From an uncultured Clostridia bacterium (GTDB lineage: Bacteria > Bacillota > Clostridia > Christensenellales > CALWSW01): a stretch of DNA of 11,180 nt. Positions within the stretch are counted from its first letter, which is position 1; each line of letters begins with the position of its first letter. Positions 1-5,137 of this stretch are shown piece after piece. The notes under the pieces are model-generated. The model saw nothing but the letters and a program-made list of their open reading frames with translations. It was not told the DNA's origin and ran no database searches. The DNA lies in NCBI GenBank assembly GCA_937874755.1, contig CALNBC010000218.1, forward strand, positions 1-11,180. Reading direction: 5' to 3'. Made by a program: the position numbers and the translations under genes.

Positions 1-222
1 TATTTTGAGCATGTCAAGCTGGTTGTTCAGTACCCGTATCTGGTTCGCCGGGCTGTCGATTGTCCGCGCAAGGTCGCCCTGGGCGTCCGCAGTCTGCCCT
101 ATGATGGCGGCGTACCGCGCCATGAGTTTCTCGGTCTGCGTCATCTCCTTGCCGGTATTGCTGATGCCCTCAGACAGCGCATATTGTTTGGTGGTGTTTT
201 CGTCCACCATGATACCGAGTCG
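1..222 (-). CDS. Tail tape measure protein, exon 2 (runs off the window)
   Basis: A 74-codon open frame without its own start signal continues the tape measure: RLGIMVDENTTKQYALSEGI, then TGKEMTQTEKLMARYAAIIG and ARTIDSPANQIRVLNNQLDM. This is the sequence that follows GETEPL in tape measure proteins without an intron (the short -x-T-x-K-QYALS-GI stretch and the coil that ends in a SPANQIR-type motif). Joined to exon 1 it reads GETEPLS-RLGIMVDE in one frame. It leaves the left edge still open, so most of the tape measure, normally several hundred residues, lies outside. Confidence 0.88.
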
Positions 223-408
223 CTTTACATTTATACCGTCTGTTTCCAGATACTTTAACACCCTTACAGGTCGGATTAGACTATCTCTTTACCCTTTCGG
301 GTAGTTGGCGCTTCGAGCGGTGCTAATCTCCGCCCTACATCATAGTCGTTACACCTTCCAATTAAAAAGCACCTTTCGGCGCTTAATTGGCTTGGCACGG
401 TATTGCCA

Positions 409-1164
409 TTATTCTTCTACATATTCCCACGTGTACCCATAGCATTTACCGCCACGCATACAGGCTAATCGTATGTTGGACTTCCCGCCCTTTTTGCCGA
501 TGAATTTTTCGGCTTCATACGCTGATACAAAGGTCTTATCCAATTCCTTGCAGTAGACGGGCAAATTCTTGCGTTTTGAACCACGCAAGTTGCTTTCATC
601 TATCGTTCCATCATCGTTTACATAACACCATCTGAACCCACCCGCTGTAAGGTTTTTACCATTTAGCACGGGTATAATTTGCTGTACCATCAATCCAGCT
701 TGCCTTGCGGCTTCGCTAATTGACGGGTATTGTTCCTTGGTGTCGTAGTTGATAATTTGCCTTGACTTCACGCCGTTTAAATACTTGCCTTTCAAAGATT
801 CGCTGATCTTCTTGTACATACCCTCTTTGTCGCGATACTCTCCAAGATGCCGCTGATTCGTCAGTTGCACATTGTAACCATTCGGGAGCATCGTGTCAAA
901 GGTCTGTATGTAGTAATTCTCTTTGTCTGTCAGCGCGTTCTTCAAAGATTCTGCCGTTTCCGCTTCCACAACTTCAATCACTTTGTATGTCGGACGTATC
1001 GCGCCCCATCCATACTTCCTGATTGCCCTTGCAAAAGGCGTATCTGCATTCTTTGTAAAGGCTTCGTACTTGTGCTTGTCAATGCGTTTTCTCTGCAAGA
1101 TTAGGGTTTGACCAATGTACTTTTTGCCCTTTGGAGAAGTGTACTGGTAAATTACGCCTGTCAT
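409..1164 (-). CDS. GIY-YIG homing endonuclease with NUMOD-type DNA-binding modules
   Basis: A 251-residue intron-encoded homing endonuclease that would cut intronless tape measure alleles and spread the intron. The GIY-YIG nuclease domain is at about 1-100: VIY (4-6), KKYIGQT (14-20), likely catalytic Arg27, Glu82 in KENYYIQTFDT, and GYN (96-98). A short NUMOD3-like ISESLKGK (120-127) precedes two IENR1/NUMOD1-like modules: IINYDTKEQYPSISEAARQA (137-156) with GGFRWCY, and VYCKELDKTFVSAYEAEKFI (203-222) with GYTWEYV at the end. I chose the ATG at 1164 because GAGGTGA lies at ideal spacing and VIY follows at once; the frame is open upstream to 1191 without a signal. The gene is visibly richer in A+T than its neighbours. 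Its last codons overlap a ribozyme stem. Confidence 0.92.
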   Translation of the reverse strand: MTGVIYQYTSPKGKKYIGQTLILQRKRIDKHKYEAFTKNADTPFARAIRKYGWGAIRPTYKVIEVVEAETAESLKNALTDKENYYIQTFDTMLPNGYNVQLTNQRHLGEYRDKEGMYKKISESLKGKYLNGVKSRQIINYDTKEQYPSISEAARQAGLMVQQIIPVLNGKNLTAGGFRWCYVNDDGTIDESNLRGSKRKNLPVYCKELDKTFVSAYEAEKFIGKKGGKSNIRLACMRGGKCYGYTWEYVEE

Positions 1165-1223
1165 AAAATCACCTCGGGCGTAGTATACCACTTATCCCCA
1201 AACAATTCAATAGTTTAGGGATA
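1146..1223 (-). promoter_or_regulatory. Two hairpins around the endonuclease start site
   Basis: An 11-pair stem (1223-1213 with 1203-1193, one U-G pair, 9-base loop) is followed by a 13-position stem with 11 pairs (1189-1177 with 1158-1146). The loop of the second is 18 bases and holds the whole GAGGTGA and ATG. Transcripts beginning at the putative internal promoter would lack the 5' arm of both. This suggests translation differs between long late transcripts and internally started ones. Confidence 0.5.
1182..1210 (-). promoter_or_regulatory. Possible sigma-70 type promoter for the homing endonuclease
   Basis: On the minus strand TTGAAT (1210-1205) and TATACT (1187-1182) are separated by exactly 17 bases, close to TTGACA-17-TATAAT. 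Transcription would begin near 1176-1173, just before the GAGGTGA Shine-Dalgarno. The call is from pattern only. Confidence 0.5.
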
Positions 1224-1325
1224 GAAGAATTTTAGGTTTTCACCGTCAGCAGGAATTTCTTCCCACACCGCTTTTGCCTGCGTTCACCAACAGTTTCAAA
1301 ACAGGTTTCCCTGTTAAGCCGCTAA

Positions 1326-1844
1326 ACTTAACGGTTCAGTTTCACCAGTGATTCCTGCCCTGAATTTAGTGAAGGCTTCTTCAGAATCAATATTGTAAAA
1401 TGAAGCCATATCTTCTGCGAGCTCGGTTAAGCCAGTAGACATGTTATATGCCTCTTGCTCACCGAGCCCCATACTTCGGAACATGGTGTTGAAAATGCCT
1501 ACGTTCTTTCTCAACCCGTAAGCATTCAGGCCCAACGAGTCGCTTAAATCATCCGACCACTCCCGCGCTTCGTCTGCCATGCCTTTCATGGATGTGGCAA
1601 ACAGGCTTTCACTCTCAACAACATCGTTTGCCATTTCAAGCGATGTCTTGCCAATCTTGACCATGCCTCTGATGACAAACGCGCCGAGGAATAATTTTGC
1701 CGCCTTCGCAATACCACTAAACGCGCTTTGTGTATTATGCGCCGCCGTGTTCAGCCCACCCAGTTGTCCCTTCAAGCCGTTTAATTGCGCTTGCAAACCA
1801 CCCATCGAGGCGGTAAATCTTATATTAAGTTCTTCAATCGTCAA
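1326..1844 (-). CDS. Tail tape measure protein, exon 1
   Basis: First 173 residues of the tape measure, which sets tail length and is carried inside the tube. The start is TTG at 1844 behind GAGGAGG at good spacing, overlapping the chaperone stop. The N-terminus is a coiled region (MTIEELNIRFTASMGGLQAQ), a hydrophobic segment KLFLGAFVIRGMVKIG (about 49-64), then LYGLRKN-type and NMSTGLTELAEDMASFYN helices. It reaches the conserved EAFTKFRAGITGETEPL, which in homologues continues as K-x-LGI. Here, after a Ser codon, the unspliced frame reads only Leu-Ala-Ala and stops at 1316-1314. The continuation (RLGIMVDEN) is found at 222, so this is exon 1 of an intron-split gene. Position 1326 as last exon base is inferred from P1 pairing. 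Confidence 0.85.
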
Positions 1845-2523
1845 GGTTTCGCCTCCTCGATTTCGTTGTGTATTTCAGCATATGCCGTCAGTACTGTTTT
1901 CATAATGTCGCTATCCATCTGCACATCAGGCGACAGCGCTTTGCTTTCTACCTGGCTTAGAATGCTTGGACGCTTTGGGTATTTCTTTGGCTGATGGTAT
2001 GCGTGCGCTGTATAACTACCTATCATCCATGCGAGTAGGTCCAATCGCTCATTCGCCGTACGCATGTTCGCCGCGTGTGCTTCAATCCGCCCGCGTACTT
2101 CCTTTGCCGTCATGCGCCAAAACGACCAGGCGTCCACAATACCCGCCTTGAACGCATTATGTATGATTCCCGCGTATACCTCGCGCAGAGGCTTTACTTC
2201 ACCGCTCGCACGGCCTTTGCTGCCCTTTTGGGTGCCGTCTGCGCGTTCAGAAAACCCGCCTGCTCAATGGCTTCCCCTATCTTCGTAACCAAATCCTCCA
2301 GCGTGCCTTGCTTCAAGAACTCCTGCACAATAGCCCCGGCCTTTTTAATCGTCAGCCCCGGCAGGTTCTCAATCAGTCCGCTCCACAGGAGCGCACGGAT
2401 GCTGGACAAACCGCTCACCGAGAGGATGTCACCCAGCCCCTTACCCGTTATTTCCTCCAAATCGCACACGCTGTTTACCGTGTACTCCAACTCATACATT
2501 TTGTCGCCGATTTCGAGTTTCAT
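1841..2523 (-). CDS. Tail assembly chaperone gpGT-like, -1 frameshift product
   Basis: A fused product of about 227 residues: 91 residues of gpG, then 136 residues read in the -1 frame after slipping at GGGTTTT (2257-2251). The -1 frame is open from the slip site to a TGA at 1843-1841. The stretch before residue VDAWSFWRMTAKEV (codons for which start at a GTG, 2137) has no stop, no good start and no Shine-Dalgarno, which argues against an independent gene. The second part contains FKAGIVDAWSFWRMTAKEVR and LAWMIGSYTAHAYHQPKK, like the T domain of gpGT-type chaperones, which contacts the tail tube protein. The stop overlaps the tape measure TTG start (TTGA). Frameshifting itself is inferred from the site and the layout. 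Confidence 0.8.
2194..2523 (-). CDS. Tail assembly chaperone gpG-like
   Basis: A 109-residue protein located between the tube genes and the tape measure, the position of lambda gpG and its analogues, which coat the tape measure protein during tail assembly. The N-terminus is a short beta segment (MKLEIGDKMYELEYTVNSVC), then helical: LEEITGKGLGDIL, IRALLWSGLIENLPGLTIKKAG and LVTKIGEAIEQAG. The C-terminus is basic (PKRAAKAVRAVK). ATG at 2523 has AAGGAGG upstream. The codons GGT TTT at residues 90-91, preceded by a G, form the slippery heptamer at which a fraction of ribosomes should enter the -1 frame. Confidence 0.88.
   Translation of the reverse strand: MKLEIGDKMYELEYTVNSVCDLEEITGKGLGDILSVSGLSSIRALLWSGLIENLPGLTIKKAGAIVQEFLKQGTLEDLVTKIGEAIEQAGFLNAQTAPKRAAKAVRAVK
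2251..2257 (-). promoter_or_regulatory. Slippery heptamer GGGTTTT for -1 frameshifting
   Basis: In the gpG frame the codons are GCG GGT TTT, giving G GGT TTT, a perfect X XXY YYZ site. Both codons can re-pair in the -1 frame (GGG TTT). Seven bases downstream a stem can form: CGC-ACGGC (2243-2234, AG bulged) with GCCGTGCG (2214-2207), enclosing CCCAAAAGGG. Spacing and structure suit stimulation of -1 slippage. Confidence 0.75.
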
Positions 2524-2539
2524 TGTTCCTCCTTATAGT

Positions 2540-2570
2540 AAGAAATGCCCCGCCGTGTTAGGGCGGGGGC
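2540..2570 (-). terminator. GC-rich hairpin with a short U-rich tail, possible terminator or attenuator
   Basis: Read on the minus strand, GCCCCCGCC pairs with GGCGGGGC around the loop CTAACA (one extra C bulged), then ATTTCTT follows. It starts three bases after the stop of the second tube gene and ends just before the Shine-Dalgarno of gpG. The stem is strong but the U tract is interrupted, so partial termination is more likely than complete. It would lower expression of chaperone and tape measure relative to the abundant tube proteins. Confidence 0.6.
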
Positions 2571-2573
2571 TTG

Positions 2574-3227
2574 TTAGACTACTTGGAAAATCTGGCTGTT
2601 TACTGGCCTGTAATTCGGCACCGTTATCGTGCAGAAATAGTAGCCAGGCGCACCTGTCGCATCGTAGGTAGCGCCTGTCTCCCCAGTGATGATGGTGGGC
2701 GTGTCATAATCGTTTGATGTGTTGGAATACCATTGGTATGCGGGGGTGCCTGTCACCACGTAGGCGGTTGCGTCCAGCACATCGTTGTTGTTGATGTGTT
2801 TCGTACTGATAACCTGTATCAGGCCCGATACCCGAAGCGTGGTGCCAAAGCCAACAATACCATCCACCTCAGCAGCGCCAACCGTGAAGCTTTTGACATA
2901 GGCATTGAACGCCACTGTTGCCTGGTCGGGGAAGGTCACCCAGAAGTAACCCAACGCGCCCGTCCCATACAGGGTCACCATCTGCGCCTGTCCGGGCTTG
3001 TCGGGGTCAAGGTATCCAGTCAAGGTCAATTCGCCACTATCTTTGAACCCCTGCAGGAACTCTCGATACCCTCCAGATGAATCAAGACAGGTCGCGTCCA
3101 GTTCTTCTGAATCAGGGCTAATTTCACCCACCGAGGTCAACGAGCCGATGACCTTGGTGTCAATGTCAGCGGAATTGTATGCCGGGGCATATGTGATGCT
3201 CGTCCCCAGCGCTCTCATTTTAGGCAT
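2574..3227 (-). CDS. Second major tail protein with C-terminal Ig-like domain
   Basis: A 217-residue paralogue of the preceding tube protein. Residues 1-138 match it motif for motif (RALGTSIT, SLTSVGEISPDSEELDA, GGYREFLQGFKDSGELTLTG, FNAYVKSFTVGAAEVDGIVG), with a small insertion near residues 13-27. Residues about 148-217 form an added domain with Ig-like marks: the core Trp in YQWYS (164-168), TIITGETGATYDAT, and GYYFCTITV (195-203) in place of the usual Tyr-x-Cys strand. Such decorations sit on the outside of tail tubes. ATG at 3227 follows a run of nine Gs ending in GGTGA. It may be a minor tube component mixed with the short copy, or may form a segment of the tail; that is inference. Confidence 0.88.
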   Translation of the reverse strand: MPKMRALGTSITYAPAYNSADIDTKVIGSLTSVGEISPDSEELDATCLDSSGGYREFLQGFKDSGELTLTGYLDPDKPGQAQMVTLYGTGALGYFWVTFPDQATVAFNAYVKSFTVGAAEVDGIVGFGTTLRVSGLIQVISTKHINNNDVLDATAYVVTGTPAYQWYSNTSNDYDTPTIITGETGATYDATGAPGYYFCTITVPNYRPVNSQIFQVV

Positions 3228-3234
3228 TTACTCA

Positions 3235-3243
3235 CCCCCCCCC
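3235..3243 (-). promoter_or_regulatory. Run of nine Gs within the ribosome binding site of the second tube gene
   Basis: On the coding strand nine consecutive Gs are followed by TGAGTAA and the ATG. The 3' end of the run plus TGA gives GGTGA, a good match to the anti-Shine-Dalgarno, four bases from the start. The run lies in the 17-base gap between the two tube genes, so a length change would alter ribosome binding spacing context but neither coding frame. Confidence 0.6.
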
Positions 3244-3244
3244 A

Positions 3245-3643
3245 TCAGGTGGCGGTCACAGCACCGCTGATGCGCAGGGTCGCGCCAAATCCAACGATAC
3301 CATCAACATCAGCCGCACCGAGGGTGAAGGATTTGACATAGGCGTTGAAGGTCGCGCCACCAGCCGAATTGGGGAAAATGATAGCCACCGCGTCCACGTC
3401 GCCCGTGCCGTAGCCAGCAATCAACGCCTGTTGACCAAGGTCGGCCTTGTCATAGTAGCCGCTCAGCGTAACCTCGCCGCTGTCCTTAAAACCCTGCAAG
3501 AATTCCCTGTATCCGCCTGTGCTGTCCAGCGTGGTCGCGTCCAGTTCTTCACTGTCGGGCGTGATTTCACCGATGCTCGTTAGCGCACCAATGGTCTGCG
3601 AATTGAAAGTGATGGTAGTACCAAGTGCCCTGGTTTTAGCCAT
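3245..3643 (-). CDS. Major tail (tube) protein, short copy
   Basis: A 132-residue tube protein. Key stretches are TRALGTTITF (4-13), ALTSIGEITPDSEELDATTL (19-38), GGYREFLQGFKDSGEVTLSG (42-61), and FNAYVKSFTLGAADVDGIVG (99-118) followed by a final beta strand. This is the beta-barrel tube subunit fold of siphophage tails, about the size of a bare tube domain with no decoration. ATG at 3643 has GAGGAG nine bases upstream. The next gene downstream is a clear paralogue with the same motifs in the same order plus an extra domain. With a strong ribosome binding site, this copy is the likely bulk tube subunit. Confidence 0.9.
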   Translation of the reverse strand: MAKTRALGTTITFNSQTIGALTSIGEITPDSEELDATTLDSTGGYREFLQGFKDSGEVTLSGYYDKADLGQQALIAGYGTGDVDAVAIIFPNSAGGATFNAYVKSFTLGAADVDGIVGFGATLRISGAVTAT

Positions 3644-3657
3644 GATTTTTTACTCCT

Positions 3658-4020
3658 CTATTGATAGATTTTCTGTTGAGCGATATGGATTAATCCCCGA
3701 TACCGCATTGTTTTGTGATGAATCCGTGTGTCTGCTTCGTACAGGTCATGTGAGAAAGTACGTTTGAGCCGTAAAGCCGCCATTTTGGTATCGATTGCTA
3801 AAGCCATTGTTGCGTTGGTTTCCGGGTTTGAACTCCATATGTCGATGACGTACTCGCATTCCGTAACATACTCAGCACCGCCCGCTTGCCCGTGTTCGCG
3901 GTTTGCGGCCTCGTAGAAGGACACGCAGGGAAGGGATACGTTGTCCTGCGGGTAGGCGTAGGACACGTTATAGCCTGTCGCTGTGAGTGCCGCGTATACC
4001 TCAGGACTAAGACTGTCCAT
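3658..4020 (-). CDS. Tail terminator / tail completion protein
   Basis: A 120-residue protein starting exactly at the stop of the gp10-like gene. It shows an N-terminal helix (SPEVYAALTATGYNVSYAYP), a beta strand LPCVSFYEAANREH and ECEYVIDIWSSNPETNATMA, a pattern typical of the tail-tip capping proteins of siphoviruses (gpU/gp17-like and related small tail proteins). It lies just before the tube genes, as tail terminators do. The C-terminus (RYRGLIHIAQQKIYQ) is beta-like. The call rests on gene order and sequence pattern; lineage within the family is unclear. Confidence 0.75.
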   Translation of the reverse strand: MDSLSPEVYAALTATGYNVSYAYPQDNVSLPCVSFYEAANREHGQAGGAEYVTECEYVIDIWSSNPETNATMALAIDTKMAALRLKRTFSHDLYEADTRIHHKTMRYRGLIHIAQQKIYQ

Positions 4021-4491
4021 TTAACCACCCGCCCTTCTGATTGCGCTCAGTAGTTCTTTTCGTGTCTCGCCCTCAAACACAGATTCGTTTTGCTTTGAAG
4101 CGGGATACAGGAAAGGCCGTGCCGGTTGCCCGGAAGTCGTTACAAACCCGTAATCCTCGGAATGATAAACCCACGGATGCTGTGTGTAGGTGACTGGTAC
4201 TTCGGGCGAGATGCCTGAGTGATTCGCCGCGCCGACTGGCCCCGTCCCGAATTCAATGAAAACGGCATGAGGGAGATTTGTGAAAACCTTGCCCTCAATC
4301 TTGTCGGGCAGTACCTTGTGTTCGCTCTTGATGGACGTTCTGACAGAGCCGTACATGGAATTGGCCTTTGCGTCACCCTCTGCGGATTGCAAGGTGGTTT
4401 TCATTGCCTTTACAATTGCGTTCTTTGTGTCGCCGCCCAGCCTGTCCAGCTTCTTCAGTAGGCTGTCCATGTTTGCGATTACTTTTGCCAT
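4021..4491 (-). CDS. HK97 gp10-like tail completion protein
   Basis: A 156-residue protein of the HK97 gp10 family, found between head closure and tail terminator genes in siphoviruses. Visible marks are an N-terminal helical region (MDSLLKKLDRLGGDTKNAIVKAM), the conserved NLPHAVFIEFGTGP (about 72-85), and near the end GQPARPFLYPASK (about 121-133), the family's characteristic G-x-PARPFL motif. It follows the head closure gene with a one-base overlap, and its TAA directly abuts the ATG of the next gene. Members are thought to act at the head-tail interface; the precise step is not established from sequence. Confidence 0.88.
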   Translation of the reverse strand: MAKVIANMDSLLKKLDRLGGDTKNAIVKAMKTTLQSAEGDAKANSMYGSVRTSIKSEHKVLPDKIEGKVFTNLPHAVFIEFGTGPVGAANHSGISPEVPVTYTQHPWVYHSEDYGFVTTSGQPARPFLYPASKQNESVFEGETRKELLSAIRRAGG

Positions 4492-4823
4492 TACGCCCTC
4501 TTTTCAATGGTTAAACTTGTCAGGTCCAACCATGCCGCAACGCTGACAATCAGCCAAGGCGGCAACGCTGTTGATTCATCGTCAATCCAAATCCCGTCAC
4601 CAATCGCATACGAGCCGTTAGGCAGGATGCACAGCCGCATTCGGTCTGCGCGTTCGCCGTACTCTGCCCGCATTTGTGACGATTGCAGGGGTTGAACATC
4701 GCCGTACACTTGCGCGGGCGTGCCTGTCCATGTAACGGTCACGCTGCCCATGCTCCCTGTCGAGAGCGTAGGCGCAAGGTGCTTAATCAGCGTTTCACGG
4801 CGTTTCAGGTGTCGCATTGACAT
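4491..4823 (-). CDS. Head closure / head-tail joining protein
   Basis: A 110-residue, largely beta protein in the position of the head closure (stopper) protein that plugs the packaged head and joins it to the tail. It shows MRHLKRRETLIKHLAPTL at the start, a beta segment with VTVTWTGTPAQVYGDVQPL, and DGIWIDDESTALPPWLIVSV towards the end. The start is ATG at 4823 behind AGGGTGGTG; an ATG two codons later is also possible. The stop overlaps the next start by one base (TAATG). The role is taken from gene order and size more than from a diagnostic motif. Confidence 0.65.
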   Translation of the reverse strand: MSMRHLKRRETLIKHLAPTLSTGSMGSVTVTWTGTPAQVYGDVQPLQSSQMRAEYGERADRMRLCILPNGSYAIGDGIWIDDESTALPPWLIVSVAAWLDLTSLTIEKRA

Positions 4824-5127
4824 TCACCACCCTTGCCAGCGTAAAGCCCCTCAGAAGGGCTTGCAGGGCGGGAGGAAGGGCATCATAGGTGACGGATACT
4901 CCGCCCTCACTATGACTGCTCTCGCCCTCCGCGCCGCGCTTGCCCCAGTTTCCAACGGCAATGTCCAACTGTGCGCCCTCAAGGGCTGCCGGGATGGTTG
5001 ACTGACCAGTAACGCCAAGGATAAAGTATTCAGCGTCTTTGATGTACTGCCCAATCAAGGAATCCTGTGTTGCGCCAGTCAGACCCGCCCTCGCCTTGAA
5101 AGCCGCCAGTTTTTCATTGTCCGTCAT
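4795..5127 (-). CDS. Head-tail connector protein (gp6/gp15-like adaptor)
   Basis: A 110-residue small protein immediately after the capsid gene, where siphoviruses encode the ring that attaches to the portal. The pattern fits phage connector adaptors: an N-terminal helix (EKLAAFKARAGL), a second helix with SLIGQYIKDAEYFILGVTG, then IPAALEGAQLDIAVGNW, the SHSEGGVSVTY loop (about 71-81) and a C-terminal helix. ATG at 5127 has AAGGAGT upstream at good spacing. Its 3' end overlaps the next gene by 29 bases. The assignment rests on order, size and the EGGVS-type motif of the family. Confidence 0.75.
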   Translation of the reverse strand: MTDNEKLAAFKARAGLTGATQDSLIGQYIKDAEYFILGVTGQSTIPAALEGAQLDIAVGNWGKRGAEGESSHSEGGVSVTYDALPPALQALLRGFTLARVVNVNATPETP

Positions 5128-5137
5128 GCGTTACTCC

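Larger units (their letters stand above)
411..1230 (-). other. Long-range stem that loops out the endonuclease gene
   Basis: ATTCTTCTAT (1230-1221) pairs with GTAGAAGAAT (420-411), ten pairs including one G-U. It would close the ribozyme helix (P5 by my assignment, between the two P4 strands) with the endonuclease gene in its loop. The 3' strand is made of the last three codons of the endonuclease and part of its TAA. Confidence 0.65.
223..1325 (-). ncRNA. Group I self-splicing intron in the tape measure gene
   Basis: About 1.1 kb. P1 pairs exon GTTAAGT (1332-1326) with GCTTAAC, leaving a U-G pair at the 5' splice site. P2 is AACAGG-GAAA-CCTGTT. P3 can pair GCGGTG (1271-1266) with CACCGC (322-317). 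P4 pairs ACGGT (1246-1242) with ACCGT (401-397), inside a region reading GGCAATACCGTGCCAAGCC, close to the group I Q element. P6 is a long hairpin (390-358) with a GAAA loop. P7 pairs GACTAT (347-342) with ATAGTC (284-279), flanked by AACGACTA and AAGAGATAGTC, close to the R and S elements. P8 is TACCC-GAAA-GGGTA (303-290), and P9 has a GAAA loop (250-239). The intron ends in G at 223. An endonuclease gene is carried inside. The pairings resemble phage group IA introns; helix names and the 3' junction are my assignment (P10 is weak). Confidence 0.85.

Noticed and set aside
1165..1191. Start of the endonuclease at 1191, nine codons upstream
   Set aside because: No ribosome binding site is seen there, the extra residues overlap the putative -10 box, and the ATG at 1164 has GAGGTGA and begins right at the GIY-YIG domain.
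1314..1844. A short 176-residue tape measure gene, or one broken by mutation or a transposon
   Set aside because: The interruption has ribozyme pairings and a homing endonuclease, rejoins the frame exactly, and shows no transposase, inverted repeats or target duplication.
1841..2137. The T-like frame as an independent gene starting at GTG 2137
   Set aside because: No Shine-Dalgarno precedes the GTG, the frame is open well upstream to an in-register slippery site in gpG, and gene order matches gpG/gpGT; a frameshift product explains it better.
2222..2231. CCCAAAAGGG near the end of gpG as the slippery site
   Set aside because: In the gpG frame it reads CCC AAA AGG and does not fit X XXY YYZ; GGGTTTT upstream fits exactly. 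The sequence more likely forms the inner part of the downstream hairpin.
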